From: Abditibacteriota bacterium
Lineage (GTDB): Bacteria > Armatimonadota > UBA5829
Assembly (NCBI GenBank): GCA_017552965.1
Contig: JAFZNQ010000009.1
Span: forward strand, 1 to 64,000
Direction: 5' to 3'
DNA length: 64,000 nt
In this document: positions 1 to 8,530 of the stretch, one piece after another
How positions within the stretch are numbered: the stretch's first letter is position 1
Layout: each line of letters opens with the position of its first letter
The notes under the pieces: generated by a model
Seen by the model: the letters and a program-made list of their open reading frames with translations, nothing else
The model's database searches: none
Told to the model about the DNA's origin: nothing
Made by a program: the position numbers and the translations under genes

Positions 1-1
1 G

Positions 2-256
2 GGCACCTACGCTATGACGGACTTCAAGAAGCCCGCCTCCAATACTTATCTGGAGAGCTATTCAGTGACTCTTTCCAACCACAAGGAGGAAGAGGTCACA
101 GTGGACGTGTACGAGCGGGTGTGGGGCGACTGGTCCGTGACTGCCTCCAGTGTGGAGCACAAGAAGATCGACGCCCAGACCATCACCTTCCCGGTGAAGA
201 TCCCGGCCGACTCTTCAGTGACCCTCACCTATACCATCAGGACCAAATACAATTAG
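2..256 (+). CDS. C-terminal fragment of a DUF4139-type protein (5' end outside window)
   Basis: The reading frame is open from base 2, so the gene begins before the window and the ATG at 14 is probably internal. The visible 84 residues form a beta-rich tail: a stretch on asparagine-histidine (LSNHKEEEVTV), then VWGDWSVTASS, then a closing strand ending LTYTIRTKYN. This resembles the C-terminal end of DUF4139 (MuiA-like) domains, which close with a valine/threonine-rich strand and a tyrosine near the end. The function of that family is poorly known. The gene is closed by a strong terminator eight bases after its stop. The call rests on a short fragment only. Confidence 0.6.
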   Translation, partial: GTYAMTDFKKPASNTYLESYSVTLSNHKEEEVTVDVYERVWGDWSVTASSVEHKKIDAQTITFPVKIPADSSVTLTYTIRTKYN

Positions 257-263
257 ACACAGG

Positions 264-293
264 GCCGCAGCCTGACGGCTGCGGCATTTTTTT
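264..293 (+). terminator. Rho-independent terminator
   Basis: A perfect 9-bp stem (264-272 with 277-285) closes a 4-base TGAC loop and is followed by seven T. It lies 8 bases after the stop of the DUF4139-type gene and ends only three bases before the next start codon. Confidence 0.92.
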
Positions 294-296
294 ACT

Positions 297-1418
297 ATGA
301 ATACGAGACAAAGAATCAAAGCCATATTGAACATGGAAAGGTGCGACAGGCTGCCGGTGGTCCATTTTTCCTACTGGCAGCAGACCGTGGACAAATGGGC
401 CGGGGAGGGATATATCCCCCGGGAGATAGCGGATACCGGCGACTACAGCCTGATATTCGATACAGTCAACAAGCAGTTGGGCTGGGATCAGGATTTCGGC
501 AATTCCGTGTGCTTCTTTAATATGGGCCTTGCGCCCTGGTTCACTCCCGGTGTGGTAAAGGAGTTCCCCGACGGTTCGCAGCACGTCATGAACGGCGCCG
601 GAGTCACCGTCCTTCAGAAGCCGGACACTGTCTCCATACCCAAGGAGATCGACCATTTGCTGAAGGACAGGGCCAGCTACGAAGAGCATTTTCGTCACAG
701 GATAGAGTTTTCCATGGAGCGCTACGGAGCAAATCCGGCTCTTGTGGCCATTGTGGAGGACCCGGACAGAGATTTTCATCTCGGTCTCCATGCGGGCAGT
801 ATATACGGCACTCTGCGGGACTGGATCGGAGTAGTGGGCATATCCTATATGATGGTGGACGACCCCGAGCTGCTGAGAGAGATCATCGACGCCTTTGCCG
901 ACATGCAATACAGGTGTGTGGAATACACTCTGGAGCATGTGACTGACAAGTTTGACGCGGGCTCCATGTGGGAAGATATATGCTTCAAAAACGGACCTCT
1001 TATCCGCCCGGAGCTTTTCAGAGAGTGGTGCGCTCCTCATTACGCCCGACTGAGCTCCCTGTTTCATAAGCATGGCATCCGCAACATTTATCTGGATTGC
1101 GACGGCTGCATAGACAAACTGGTCCCCATATGGGTGGACAACGGCGTCAACGTCATGTTTCCCATAGAGGTGGGGACCTGGGGCGGCTCCTACGCCCGCT
1201 TCAGGGAGATGTGCGGCACCCGGGTCCGGGGCGTAGGGGGCATGGACAAGCGGGTATTTGCCTATGACAGAAAGGCCATAGACGATGAGATCGAGCGGCT
1301 GAAGCCCATTATAGCCCTGGGCGGCTTTATTCCCTGTCCGGACCACAGGATAGCTCCGGACGCCAAATACGAGAACGTGCAGTATTACGTGGACAAGATG
1401 CACGAGCTTGTCTTCTGA
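297..1418 (+). CDS. Uroporphyrinogen decarboxylase family protein
   Basis: This 373-residue protein opens like many URO-D superfamily members (NTRQRIKAILNMERCDRLPVV) and ends with the family-typical GGFIPCPDHRIAPD segment followed by NVQYYVDKM. The superfamily contains heme-pathway HemE and the corrinoid methyltransferases MtaA/MtbA/CmuA. The divergent sequence and absence of heme genes nearby favour a methyltransferase-like or unknown role rather than HemE. No corrinoid protein lies next to it. The ATG is only three bases after a terminator T-run and no Shine-Dalgarno sequence is visible, so the start has no independent support apart from the family-like N-terminus. A hairpin at 1430-1447 separates it from the convergent gene. 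Confidence 0.85.
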   Translation: MNTRQRIKAILNMERCDRLPVVHFSYWQQTVDKWAGEGYIPREIADTGDYSLIFDTVNKQLGWDQDFGNSVCFFNMGLAPWFTPGVVKEFPDGSQHVMNGAGVTVLQKPDTVSIPKEIDHLLKDRASYEEHFRHRIEFSMERYGANPALVAIVEDPDRDFHLGLHAGSIYGTLRDWIGVVGISYMMVDDPELLREIIDAFADMQYRCVEYTLEHVTDKFDAGSMWEDICFKNGPLIRPELFREWCAPHYARLSSLFHKHGIRNIYLDCDGCIDKLVPIWVDNGVNVMFPIEVGTWGGSYARFREMCGTRVRGVGGMDKRVFAYDRKAIDDEIERLKPIIALGGFIPCPDHRIAPDAKYENVQYYVDKMHELVF

Positions 1419-1429
1419 TATACGTGCGG

Positions 1430-1447
1430 CCCTGACGCAAGTCAGGG
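1430..1447. terminator. Hairpin between convergent genes
   Basis: A perfect 7-bp stem with a GCAA tetraloop lies between two genes that end toward each other (stops at 1418 and 1460). The T-tract is poor on both sides, so it may be a weak bidirectional terminator or an mRNA 3' end stabiliser. Confidence 0.6.
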
Positions 1448-1459
1448 TCGCTCGTTTGT

Positions 1460-3955
1460 CTATTCCGCGAAGATCTCCGTTACCTCATGCTCTTTGCAGG
1501 TCTTCGATCTGATCCCTTCTTCCGAGGTCTCAAAGTCGGGGGAGACGTCCTCCTGTCCCCACACGTACAGCCGGTCGCCTTCCACCCATATATGGACGGG
1601 GCCGTTTTTCATGTTCAGGTTGGAGACGCCGCCGTCCCTGAGGATGACTGCCATGGGCTTTCCTTCGCTGAGCCATAAGTTGTTCAGCCACATACAGCTG
1701 TCGATGACGTTGGCGCAGCCGAATATGGAAGGCACTACGCCCTCGGGCCTGATCTCGCCGCCGTTGTTGTAGCTCTCGGCAAATTCGCCTGCCTCCGTGA
1801 TGTCTCTCAGGGTGCTTTCGGCGATAAGTACGGCGTCGTCAAACCTGCCGCACCAATACAGGCCCCTCATAAGCAGCTGTCTCGAAGGGTGTTTGGAAAA
1901 GTTTTCCAGCAGCAGAGGTCTTGTCCGTTCCAGCTTTTCGTCAAACAGGGCAAGAAGGCTCTTTTTCTCAGGTTCGCCCAGTATGTCATAGGCCAGAGAC
2001 AGGGCCACCAGAGTCCAGGTATTGTGGGCGCCCATGGGCTCGGATCTGTATACTCTGTGAGCGTCGCCGCCTCTTTCCTTCCAGAACCATTTCACCATGT
2101 CTTCATAGAGCCGGGAGCGCATGTCGGTGAAATATGCCGTATCCCCGTTTTTCAGCGCATTGCATATCTTCATCATATATCCCATGTCCGTGAGAGCGTG
2201 AGTCACGAATTCTATGTCTTTTTCGGCGGGGTCCGTCAGGTCCTTGTATATCCATCTGGGGTCCCGGCTCTTCCATTCGAGGATCTTTTTCATGCCGGGA
2301 TACAGCTCCGCCAGCTTTTCTTTGTCGCCTGTGAGAGAGTAGAGTATCCATGCGCTCTGGCAATGCCTTGAGGGCAGCCCCTCTCCGCCTATGGAGCCCT
2401 GTTCGTCTGCCAGGGATATGATGCCTGCCAGAGAGTCCCAGGCTTCATCGGGCATGACGTATGCGGCAAACTGTACCGCTATCACCGATTCCCACTGGGC
2501 AGAGGCTCTGGCTGCAGGGTGCCCTTCGGACCAGAGAGAGGGCTTGCCGCAGGCAAACTGCACGTGGTCATATCCGTTTTCTGGCTGCGGTGGGAGTAGG
2601 TCCTGCATGAGGAAGGTCCAGGCCTTGTAGTACATCCTCTCGTATCGTTCCTCCGACGTGAAGCCGTTGATTTCGTCCTCCGGCAGCTCGGGCATGCGTG
2701 TGAGTCCAAAGCTTTGGGGCATGGGGACTCCGGAGAGCAGCTCGTCCCACTCTTCGACTCTGTTTTCGAGTGATGCGTTCAGAATGTCGGTGCGGCAATA
2801 GCTGCGGGCTTTGTCGATCAGCTCGTCTGTGACCTGTCCTCCGGGAACGAAAAGGGCGGAGGTATTGATCATGTCTCCCTGCCTGACATCGCCGAACCTG
2901 ACGGTCCAGAAGGTCCCGTCTTCGCCGGAGGAGGGCTTGCCGGAGAGATAATCGGTGAGGTCGTCATAGAGCACCGGCCGCGCGTCTCCGCTGAAGCCCA
3001 CAATGAGGGAATATGCGGGGTGCCTGAGTATCAGATAGCCTTCGCCGGGGATGATGCTGCCCTTGCTCCAGGCTCCCTGCAGCTGCAGATCGCTGCCTGC
3101 TGCCGTGACTATGGTCCTCTGGACCACCGTATCCGCGTCGGCAAACCAGGTGGTCTGTCTCAGGGAAGTGTGTCTCGTGTCGGACACACAGGCCGTGGTG
3201 ATCTGGCTGGGCTGCCAGAACAGGGTGGTCTTTTCAAAGGCTTCGGCTCCGGGGGCGATGCTGCCGAGGGTCAGGTCACTTACGTCTATTTTGCAGCCCG
3301 GCTTGCCTATGGTGAAGAGCCTCAGATAGATCTTTTTGCCGCCTGTGTCGGGTAAGTATTTTCTCAGGTCGAATACAAAGAGGCCTTTTTCGTGACAGCC
3401 TGCGTTTATATCGACGTCATGCTCCCCCTCCAGGCCGGCCTTGATGCCCCATTGGACGTCGTCATCGCCTTCGATGTTCAGAAATACCAGAGGAGTCCGG
3501 GAGAGATCTGCCTGGATGGGCTCGCTCTCGATAAAGCCGTATTTTTCCTTTTGCTGGGTGATATGGATGACTGCGCCCTCTATGACGCCGGCGGAGCCCG
3601 TGTCCCGCCATTTCAGACGGGTGAGGTCCACGCTGTCCTTTGACAGTACAGCATCCTGCCCTATATCCGCAGCTACAGGCTTCCAGCTCCAGATGTCAGG
3701 GACCCGTTCGGGATACTCTCCGTAAAAATAGCCCGCATTGAGGACAGAGCTGGCCATAGCCCCCTCGGAAAGGTGGGGGACCAGCGCTCCCGTGTGGGAT
3801 ATGCCTGTGGGGTTCAGGACTATCCGGCTCATGGGGATGGAGAGCCATCGGGGCCGGGTCACCTTTTCCTTCAGATCGCTGTCTGTGACGGCAAATAACC
3901 CTGAGGCCAGGCCCGAGAGCAATAATGCCTGTAAAAAGAAGATAAGCAGTTTCAT
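1460..3955 (-). CDS. Secreted putative six-hairpin (alpha/alpha-barrel) glycosidase-like protein
   Basis: An 831-residue protein with a type I signal peptide (hydrophobic core about residues 4-20, likely cleavage after LFA). Residues 30 to about 400 are beta-rich. From about 430 the sequence becomes helical with repeated Trp/Tyr-rich hairpins (SRHCQSAWILYSLTGD, AHNTWTLVALSLAYDI, LLMRGLYWCGRFDDA), a layout common in six-hairpin glycosidases where an N-terminal beta-sandwich precedes an alpha/alpha barrel. No CAZy family is recognisable by eye, and catalytic acids cannot be assigned. It is a single-gene unit with its own promoter (TTGATA, 17-base spacer, TACAAT at 3988-4016 on the minus strand). 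A role in breaking down an external glycan is inferred from the fold and export signal. Confidence 0.6.
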   Translation of the reverse strand: MKLLIFFLQALLLSGLASGLFAVTDSDLKEKVTRPRWLSIPMSRIVLNPTGISHTGALVPHLSEGAMASSVLNAGYFYGEYPERVPDIWSWKPVAADIGQDAVLSKDSVDLTRLKWRDTGSAGVIEGAVIHITQQKEKYGFIESEPIQADLSRTPLVFLNIEGDDDVQWGIKAGLEGEHDVDINAGCHEKGLFVFDLRKYLPDTGGKKIYLRLFTIGKPGCKIDVSDLTLGSIAPGAEAFEKTTLFWQPSQITTACVSDTRHTSLRQTTWFADADTVVQRTIVTAAGSDLQLQGAWSKGSIIPGEGYLILRHPAYSLIVGFSGDARPVLYDDLTDYLSGKPSSGEDGTFWTVRFGDVRQGDMINTSALFVPGGQVTDELIDKARSYCRTDILNASLENRVEEWDELLSGVPMPQSFGLTRMPELPEDEINGFTSEERYERMYYKAWTFLMQDLLPPQPENGYDHVQFACGKPSLWSEGHPAARASAQWESVIAVQFAAYVMPDEAWDSLAGIISLADEQGSIGGEGLPSRHCQSAWILYSLTGDKEKLAELYPGMKKILEWKSRDPRWIYKDLTDPAEKDIEFVTHALTDMGYMMKICNALKNGDTAYFTDMRSRLYEDMVKWFWKERGGDAHRVYRSEPMGAHNTWTLVALSLAYDILGEPEKKSLLALFDEKLERTRPLLLENFSKHPSRQLLMRGLYWCGRFDDAVLIAESTLRDITEAGEFAESYNNGGEIRPEGVVPSIFGCANVIDSCMWLNNLWLSEGKPMAVILRDGGVSNLNMKNGPVHIWVEGDRLYVWGQEDVSPDFETSEEGIRSKTCKEHEVTEIFAE

Positions 3956-3987
3956 GGGATTCTCCGGGAAGGTCTTATGTCATTTCT

Positions 3988-4016
3988 ATTGTACACTTTT
4001 TGCCCGTGGTTATCAA
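3988..4016 (-). promoter_or_regulatory. Promoter of the secreted glycosidase-like gene
   Basis: On the minus strand a TTGATA -35 box (4011-4016) and a TACAAT -10 box (3988-3993) are separated by exactly 17 bases. They lie 33 bases upstream of the ATG of the 1460-3955 gene. Confidence 0.75.
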
Positions 4017-4046
4017 ATCTCTCCGCCGGATTTGACCTGCAGATAA

Positions 4047-4076
4047 TTGCCTGATACAAGGCCGATATGTTATAAT
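4047..4076 (+). promoter_or_regulatory. Promoter of the yjbQ-mreBCD-fol operon
   Basis: A TTGCCT -35 box (4047-4052), 18-base spacer and a perfect TATAAT (4071-4076) preceded by TGT, forming an extended -10. Transcription would start about 20 bases before the yjbQ ATG. Confidence 0.85.
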
Positions 4077-4105
4077 AATATTGTATACTATACCGGAGAA
4101 TGTCC

Positions 4106-4519
4106 ATGAAATCATACACCAAATACCTTTGGTTCAATACCCCAAATAAGCGCGAGCTCGTCAATATCACCGGAGAATGCGAGGACTTTTTGTACGAAAG
4201 CGGAGTCAAAGAAGGCTTTATGCTGGTGTCCGCCATGCATATCACTGCCGGAGTGTGGATCAACGACAACGAGCCCGGCATCCTGGCAGACGCCATGGAT
4301 ATGCTGGAAAGACTGGCTCCCGAAGGCCCCGATTACAGGCATCACAGAACCGGCGAGGTCAACGGACACGCTCACCTCAAGAACCTGCTTACCCACAATC
4401 AGGTGATACTGCCCATTACCGACGGCGAGCTGGACTTCGGTCCCTGGCAGACTGTATTTTATGCCGAGTTTGACGGGCAGAGAAGAAAAAGAGTCCTTCT
4501 GAAGATCATCGGTGAATAG
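4106..4519 (+). CDS. yjbQ: YjbQ family protein (UPF0047)
   Basis: A 137-residue member of the YjbQ/UPF0047 family, small trimeric proteins some of which show weak thiamine-phosphate synthase activity; the true role is unsettled. Family landmarks are present: [18 protein letters not shown] near the middle, [18 protein letters not shown] with conserved histidines, and the C-terminal [21 protein letters not shown]. An in-frame ATG also exists at 4100, but GGAG at 4095-4098 is only one base from it and is seven bases from the ATG at 4106, so 4106 is the better start. It is the first gene of a seven-gene operon and is followed after three bases by mreB. Confidence 0.9.
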   Translation: MKSYTKYLWFNTPNKRELVNITGECEDFLYESGVKEGFMLVSAMHITAGVWINDNEPGILADAMDMLERLAPEGPDYRHHRTGEVNGHAHLKNLLTHNQVILPITDGELDFGPWQTVFYAEFDGQRRKRVLLKIIGE

Positions 4520-4522
4520 ATC

Positions 4523-5587
4523 ATGATGAATTATCTGACCAGGCTCATAGGGAGGTTTTCGCGAAATATCGGCGTCGATCTGGGGACCGCCAATACCCTT
4601 GTCCACGTCAAGGGCAAGGGGATATTGCTCAATGAGCCTTCCCTTATCGCCATAGACGCCGACACCCGCCAGGTCCTGGCAGTAGGCAACGAAGCCAAGA
4701 CCATGTACGGCAGGACCCCGGGCTCCATCATAGCCAACAGACCCCTCAAGAGCGGTGTCATAGCTGATTATGATCAGACTCTGGAGATGCTCAAGTATTT
4801 TATCCGCCGTGTCAGCGCCTCCAGCGGCTTTTTCCCCGCAGTGTGCATCGGTATCCCTTCGGGTGTGACCGAGGTGGAGGAAAGAGCTGTGCGCGAGGCT
4901 GCGATCCATGCCGGAGCCAGCGAGGCCTTCACCATCGAAGAGCCTCACGCTGCGGCTCTCGGCGCCGGATTGCCCGTGGACGAGGCCAACGGCAGCATGA
5001 TACTTGATATAGGCGGAGGCACCAGCGAGGCCGCGGTCATGTCCCTGGGAGGCGTGGTGGCCAGCAGATCCGTGCGCACTGCAGGCGACAAGCTGGACGA
5101 CGATATCCTGGAGTATATGAAAAAGGAGATGGGGCTTCTCATCGGAGCCAAGACCGCCGAGGATATCAAAAAGAACATCTGCTCCGCTTTTCCTCTGGAA
5201 AACGAACTCAAATATGAGGCTAAAGGCCGTGACATAGTCACCGGCCTGCCCCGCTCGGTGACAGTCAGAAGCGAAGCCGTAAGAGAATGCTGCATGGAGC
5301 ACTTCAGGGAGATAGTGGATACAGTCAGGCTCACTCTGGAGGTGACTCCCCCCGAGCTGGCTGCGGATATCATGGAAAACGGTCTGTATATGGCCGGTGG
5401 CGGAGCTTATATCAAGGGGCTCAACAAGCTGATCAGCAAGGAGCTGAGCATCCCCGTGTATATAGCCAACGACCCTCTGAATTGCGTGGTCATGGGCGCC
5501 GCTATTGCTATCGAAGAAATGGACCGCTCGCCGGTTTTGAAAAAGGTACTGTCCAACTCTTCCTACAGAGCAGACAGACTGAGCTGA
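4523..5587 (+). CDS. mreB: Rod shape-determining protein MreB
   Basis: This 354-residue actin homologue forms membrane-bound filaments that steer the elongasome for sidewall peptidoglycan synthesis. Actin-fold motifs are clear: phosphate-1 loop IGVDLGTANTLV near residue 16, phosphate-2 region LDIGGGTSEAAVMSLGG near 155, and the C-terminal adenosine motif MAGGGAYIKGL. An N-terminal stretch rich in Leu/Ile/Arg (NYLTRLIGRFSRN) could be the membrane-binding amphipathic helix. Length is typical. Two consecutive ATGs (4523 and 4526) are possible starts. Its TGA stop overlaps the mreC ATG by one base (TGATG), so the two are probably translationally coupled. Confidence 0.97.
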   Translation: MMNYLTRLIGRFSRNIGVDLGTANTLVHVKGKGILLNEPSLIAIDADTRQVLAVGNEAKTMYGRTPGSIIANRPLKSGVIADYDQTLEMLKYFIRRVSASSGFFPAVCIGIPSGVTEVEERAVREAAIHAGASEAFTIEEPHAAALGAGLPVDEANGSMILDIGGGTSEAAVMSLGGVVASRSVRTAGDKLDDDILEYMKKEMGLLIGAKTAEDIKKNICSAFPLENELKYEAKGRDIVTGLPRSVTVRSEAVRECCMEHFREIVDTVRLTLEVTPPELAADIMENGLYMAGGGAYIKGLNKLISKELSIPVYIANDPLNCVVMGAAIAIEEMDRSPVLKKVLSNSSYRADRLS

Positions 5588-6399
5588 TGAACGTAAAAGC
5601 TCCGGCGGTATATATAGTCGTATTTATCGTGCTTCTTGCAGCGGGCAGAGCTCTTATCCTGTCCGACGGCAGCCGTATGTCGGCCGTATCCAACGCTTTG
5701 GGCGTCATGTTTCAGCCGGCGAGATCCGCTCAGAAGTATGTGCGGGGCTCCTTTGAGGGCCTCAGACTATATTGCTCCTCCAAGGCGTCTCTTGCAAAAA
5801 AAGTGGCGAGACTTGAAGAGGAGAACCGCAGACTGAAGGACCGCGCAGCCACCGACCGGTATTACAAGAAGCGCGTGACCGATCTGGAAGAGCTGCTGGA
5901 GATCAAAAGCTTTACTGCCTTTGACACAGTGTCTGCAGACGTGATGTATCATTCCGCCAGCTCCTGGTTCCACACCTTCACCGTCAACGCCGGCACAGAG
6001 GACGGAGTGTCCAGAGGAGACGCAGTCTTCAACTCTTCCGGCCTTATAGGACAGGTGGTGGAGACAGGCAAAAACATGTCGGTGGTGTCTTCCATCACAG
6101 AGGGCGGCAGCTCCGTGGGCGGGATGATCGACCGGTCCGGGACCCGTGGCCTCGTCCAGGGCAGCTATTCCGGCTATCTGTACCTCAACTATCTCCCCTC
6201 CGACGCTGACGTCAAAAAGGGCGACTTGTGCTCCTCCAGCGGCGACGGCAGGCTTATCCCTCCCGGCATTCCCATAGGAAAGGTGGTCTCGGTCTCCCCG
6301 GACAAGACTACCGATACCAAGATAGCAAAGGTGCGGCCGTTCGTTCGTGTGGACCGGCTCCGGAGCGTGCTGATAGCGGTGCATGAGCATGAAAGATAA
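5587..6399 (+). CDS. mreC: Rod shape-determining protein MreC
   Basis: The 270-residue protein has one N-terminal membrane segment (about residues 6-24), a coiled coil (about 65-105, KKVARLEEENRRLKD) and then the two beta-barrel domains that in MreC sit in the periplasm and link MreB to PBP2 and RodA. The motifs VNAGTEDGVSRGDAV and GLIGQVVETGKNMSVV are characteristic. The frame is open far upstream, but the start at 5587 is chosen because it overlaps the mreB stop and gives the normal MreC N-terminus. Starting earlier would run through mreB. The last 17 bases overlap mreD. Confidence 0.95.
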   Translation: MNVKAPAVYIVVFIVLLAAGRALILSDGSRMSAVSNALGVMFQPARSAQKYVRGSFEGLRLYCSSKASLAKKVARLEEENRRLKDRAATDRYYKKRVTDLEELLEIKSFTAFDTVSADVMYHSASSWFHTFTVNAGTEDGVSRGDAVFNSSGLIGQVVETGKNMSVVSSITEGGSSVGGMIDRSGTRGLVQGSYSGYLYLNYLPSDADVKKGDLCSSSGDGRLIPPGIPIGKVVSVSPDKTTDTKIAKVRPFVRVDRLRSVLIAVHEHER

Positions 6400-6868
6400 A
6401 AGGCTCGGCTATATAGTCTGCCTGGTGGCAGTGTTTCTTCTGCAAAGGCTGCTGGGCGTCAGCTGGCGATCTGTATATCCCGACCTGCAGCTGGTGGTGC
6501 TTATCTTTATCTGCGTCAGGATGGATTCGGTCTTCGGCATCCTGTTCGGTATGTTGTCAGGACTGCTGAACTATACTGCCAGCGGCACCGGCTTCGGAGC
6601 CCTGCTGGTGGCAGGCTGCGCCGCCGGCTTTCTGGCCTCCAACCCTGCCAGGCTGCTGTCCCGCAGCAGCGGCATCACAGTCCTGGTGTCCGTGATATGG
6701 ATCACCTGCGTCTACAATGCCATACTCTATTTGTTCGCTCCCAGAGATATTACCGATCTTGCGGTGCTTACAGGCATGCAGGTCCTGGCCAATGCGGCTG
6801 CCGCGCTGGTCATATGGGGCCTCATGTTCCTCTTCGGCGGAAGGTCTGCCGTGTACGTAAAAGCATGA
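6383..6868 (+). CDS. mreD: Rod shape-determining protein MreD
   Basis: A 161-residue polytopic membrane protein with about five hydrophobic segments, in the canonical position after mreC. Weak sequence conservation is normal for MreD, so position, size (about 160-170 residues) and topology carry the call. It overlaps mreC by 17 bases, and its TGA overlaps the ATG of the next gene (ATGA). An alternative in-frame ATG lies six bases downstream at 6389. Confidence 0.92.
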   Translation: MSMKDKRLGYIVCLVAVFLLQRLLGVSWRSVYPDLQLVVLIFICVRMDSVFGILFGMLSGLLNYTASGTGFGALLVAGCAAGFLASNPARLLSRSSGITVLVSVIWITCVYNAILYLFAPRDITDLAVLTGMQVLANAAAALVIWGLMFLFGGRSAVYVKA

Positions 6869-7503
6869 AAACAGTGATAGTTACAGGCGCCTCGGGCAAG
6901 CTGGGGCCGGTGGTGCGCAGTCTGTTTGAGGAAAAAGGATGGCAGGTGCTCTCTCAGTACAATACCTGCTCCTGCGCCGGCAGGTCTATCCCGGCTGATT
7001 TCAGAGTCATGAGCGCAGACTCTTTTGTCCGCAGGTGCCATGACATGACAGGTGACGCCGACTTGCTGGTCAACTGCTTTTCTTCCTACGAGGCGAGCTC
7101 TATTGCCCACAGCACCTGGGAGACTTTTTCCGGAGAGCTCTTTCTCAATGCCTGGCAGCCCTTTGATCTCTGTCGCTCCTTCTTCTCTCTGAATCCCGGC
7201 TCCTGCGCGGTCAACGTGCTGGACACCCGGATCACTGGCTCGGACCCGGAGCATTTTGAATACCATATGTCCAAATCCCTTCTCCGGGACCTGACGGTGG
7301 AGCTGGCCCGGGCGTACGCTCCCTTGCACAGGGTAAACGCCGTGGCTCCCGGACTTACGGAGACGGGCAGCGGCAGGGCTCTTCCCCTGCAAAGACCCGG
7401 GACCTATGAGGATATTGCCCGGGCTATCCTGTATCTTGCAGAGGCGGAATATACTACCGGGCAGATAGTTTTCGTTGACGGAGGCAGACATATAAGAGGC
7501 TGA
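6865..7503 (+). CDS. Short-chain dehydrogenase, FolM/pteridine-reductase-like
   Basis: This 212-residue Rossmann-fold SDR has the cofactor motif TGASGKLG at residues 7-14 and the catalytic YHMSK (Tyr and Lys four apart) followed by the NAVAPG motif. The usual NAG motif is replaced by NCFSS. The neighbours are folB/folX-like and folE. In E. coli FolM (a dihydromonapterin reductase) is an SDR working with FolX and FolE, so a pterin reductase is the likeliest role. The start at 6865 is set by the ATGA overlap with mreD and because the Rossmann strand MKTVIVTG begins there. Specificity is inferred from context; a generic SDR cannot be excluded. Confidence 0.78.
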   Translation: MKTVIVTGASGKLGPVVRSLFEEKGWQVLSQYNTCSCAGRSIPADFRVMSADSFVRRCHDMTGDADLLVNCFSSYEASSIAHSTWETFSGELFLNAWQPFDLCRSFFSLNPGSCAVNVLDTRITGSDPEHFEYHMSKSLLRDLTVELARAYAPLHRVNAVAPGLTETGSGRALPLQRPGTYEDIARAILYLAEAEYTTGQIVFVDGGRHIRG

Positions 7504-7505
7504 AT

Positions 7506-7856
7506 ATGGACAAGATACATCTCACCGGTATTACCGCCGATTGTATTATAGGAGTATTCCCCGAAGAGCGCGCCCGGCCCAGGACCGTGGTGGCGAGCCT
7601 GTCTCTGTGCGCCGATCTGTCCCGGGCTGCCGCCTCCGACGACATACGGGATACCATAGACTATTTTGGTCTGTGCGTCCGCATCAGGCAATATATGGGC
7701 GCTTCTTCCTTCATGCTCCTGGAAAGCCTTGCCGAGGGGATAGCCCGGATAGCTCTGGATGAGGGAGCCTGCGGAGTCAGGATATGGGTCAGTAAGCCCG
7801 GGGCCATGGAAGGCGCAGATGCCAGAATAGAGATCACGAGAGGCAATTATGAATAG
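7506..7856 (+). CDS. Dihydroneopterin aldolase / epimerase family (FolB or FolX)
   Basis: A 116-residue T-fold enzyme. FolB converts 7,8-dihydroneopterin to 6-hydroxymethyl-dihydropterin; FolX epimerises dihydroneopterin triphosphate. Residues matching the FolB catalytic set are visible: Glu in [10 protein letters not shown], Tyr in IDYFGL, and Lys in the [11 protein letters not shown] segment. The start is two bases after the SDR stop and the end overlaps folE by eight bases. A folP gene lies elsewhere in the window, so a folate-pathway FolB is needed, but the FolM-like partner next door would also fit FolX. The two cannot be separated by eye. Confidence 0.85.
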   Translation: MDKIHLTGITADCIIGVFPEERARPRTVVASLSLCADLSRAAASDDIRDTIDYFGLCVRIRQYMGASSFMLLESLAEGIARIALDEGACGVRIWVSKPGAMEGADARIEITRGNYE

Positions 7857-8409
7857 AGAAAGGATAGCCGAGCTGGTTCGGCAGATACTCGTAGAAATAG
7901 GAGAGGACCCCTCCAGGGAGGGACTTTTGGCTACGCCGGAAAGAGTGGCCAAAAGCTATGAATTCCTGTTTCAGGGCTACGACAAGGACCCCGAGGCCAT
8001 TATCAACAGCGCCAGATTTTCTCAGGAAAACGACAACATGATCGTGGTCCGGGATATAGAGATCTACAGCATGTGCGAGCACCATATGCTGCCGTTTTTC
8101 GGCAAGTGTCACGTAGGCTATATATCCAAGGGCAAAGTGCTGGGGGTGAGCAAGATAGCCCGCATAGTGGACCTCTATGCCCGACGTCTCCAGATACAGG
8201 AAAATCTCACACGTCAGATCGCAGAGGAGATACTCAGCTCCATAGACGCTATGGGGGTGGGAGTGGTCATTGAGGCTCAGCATCTGTGCATGATGATGAG
8301 AGGGGTGGAAAAGCAGAATTCGCAAATGACCACCTCCTGCATGCTGGGTATTTTCAGGAAGAACCAGTCCACCAGAAACGAATTTCTTTCACTCATCCGA
8401 AACAAATGA
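7849..8409 (+). CDS. folE: GTP cyclohydrolase I
   Basis: This 186-residue enzyme converts GTP to 7,8-dihydroneopterin triphosphate, the first step to folate and other pterins. The zinc site is intact: Cys and His in [10 protein letters not shown] and the later Cys in HLCMMMRGV. The [24 protein letters not shown] block and [11 protein letters not shown] are typical of the type IA enzyme, so this is not the FolE2 form. It is the last gene of the mre-fol operon and overlaps the preceding gene by eight bases. No clear terminator hairpin follows before the next promoter at 8467. Confidence 0.96.
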   Translation: MNRERIAELVRQILVEIGEDPSREGLLATPERVAKSYEFLFQGYDKDPEAIINSARFSQENDNMIVVRDIEIYSMCEHHMLPFFGKCHVGYISKGKVLGVSKIARIVDLYARRLQIQENLTRQIAEEILSSIDAMGVGVVIEAQHLCMMMRGVEKQNSQMTTSCMLGIFRKNQSTRNEFLSLIRNK

Positions 8410-8466
8410 TAAGTCGTCTGCCGTCTTACATTATGTATATCGGTCGATGATTTATTATTAAAAATA

Positions 8467-8475
8467 TGTTATAAT
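8467..8475 (+). promoter_or_regulatory. Extended -10 promoter of the ABC transporter operon
   Basis: TGT followed by a perfect TATAAT at 8470-8475 in an AT-rich gap. No good -35 box is seen, which is usual when the TG extension is present. Confidence 0.75.
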
Positions 8476-8530
8476 ATTACTGTATCTCTCGGATACCGTA
8501 AACGTGATTTATTATTCAGGAGGTGTTGAT

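Noticed and set aside
297-1418. HemE (heme-pathway uroporphyrinogen decarboxylase)
   Set aside because: The N-terminus and ending look like the methyltransferase/unknown side of the superfamily and no other heme gene is adjacent.
5287-5586. Upstream extension of the mreC frame
   Set aside because: It runs inside mreB and gives no MreC-like sequence; the TGATG overlap at 5585-5589 marks the real start. The same reasoning rejects the upstream parts of the SDR, alpha/beta hydrolase, DUF47 and hydF frames.
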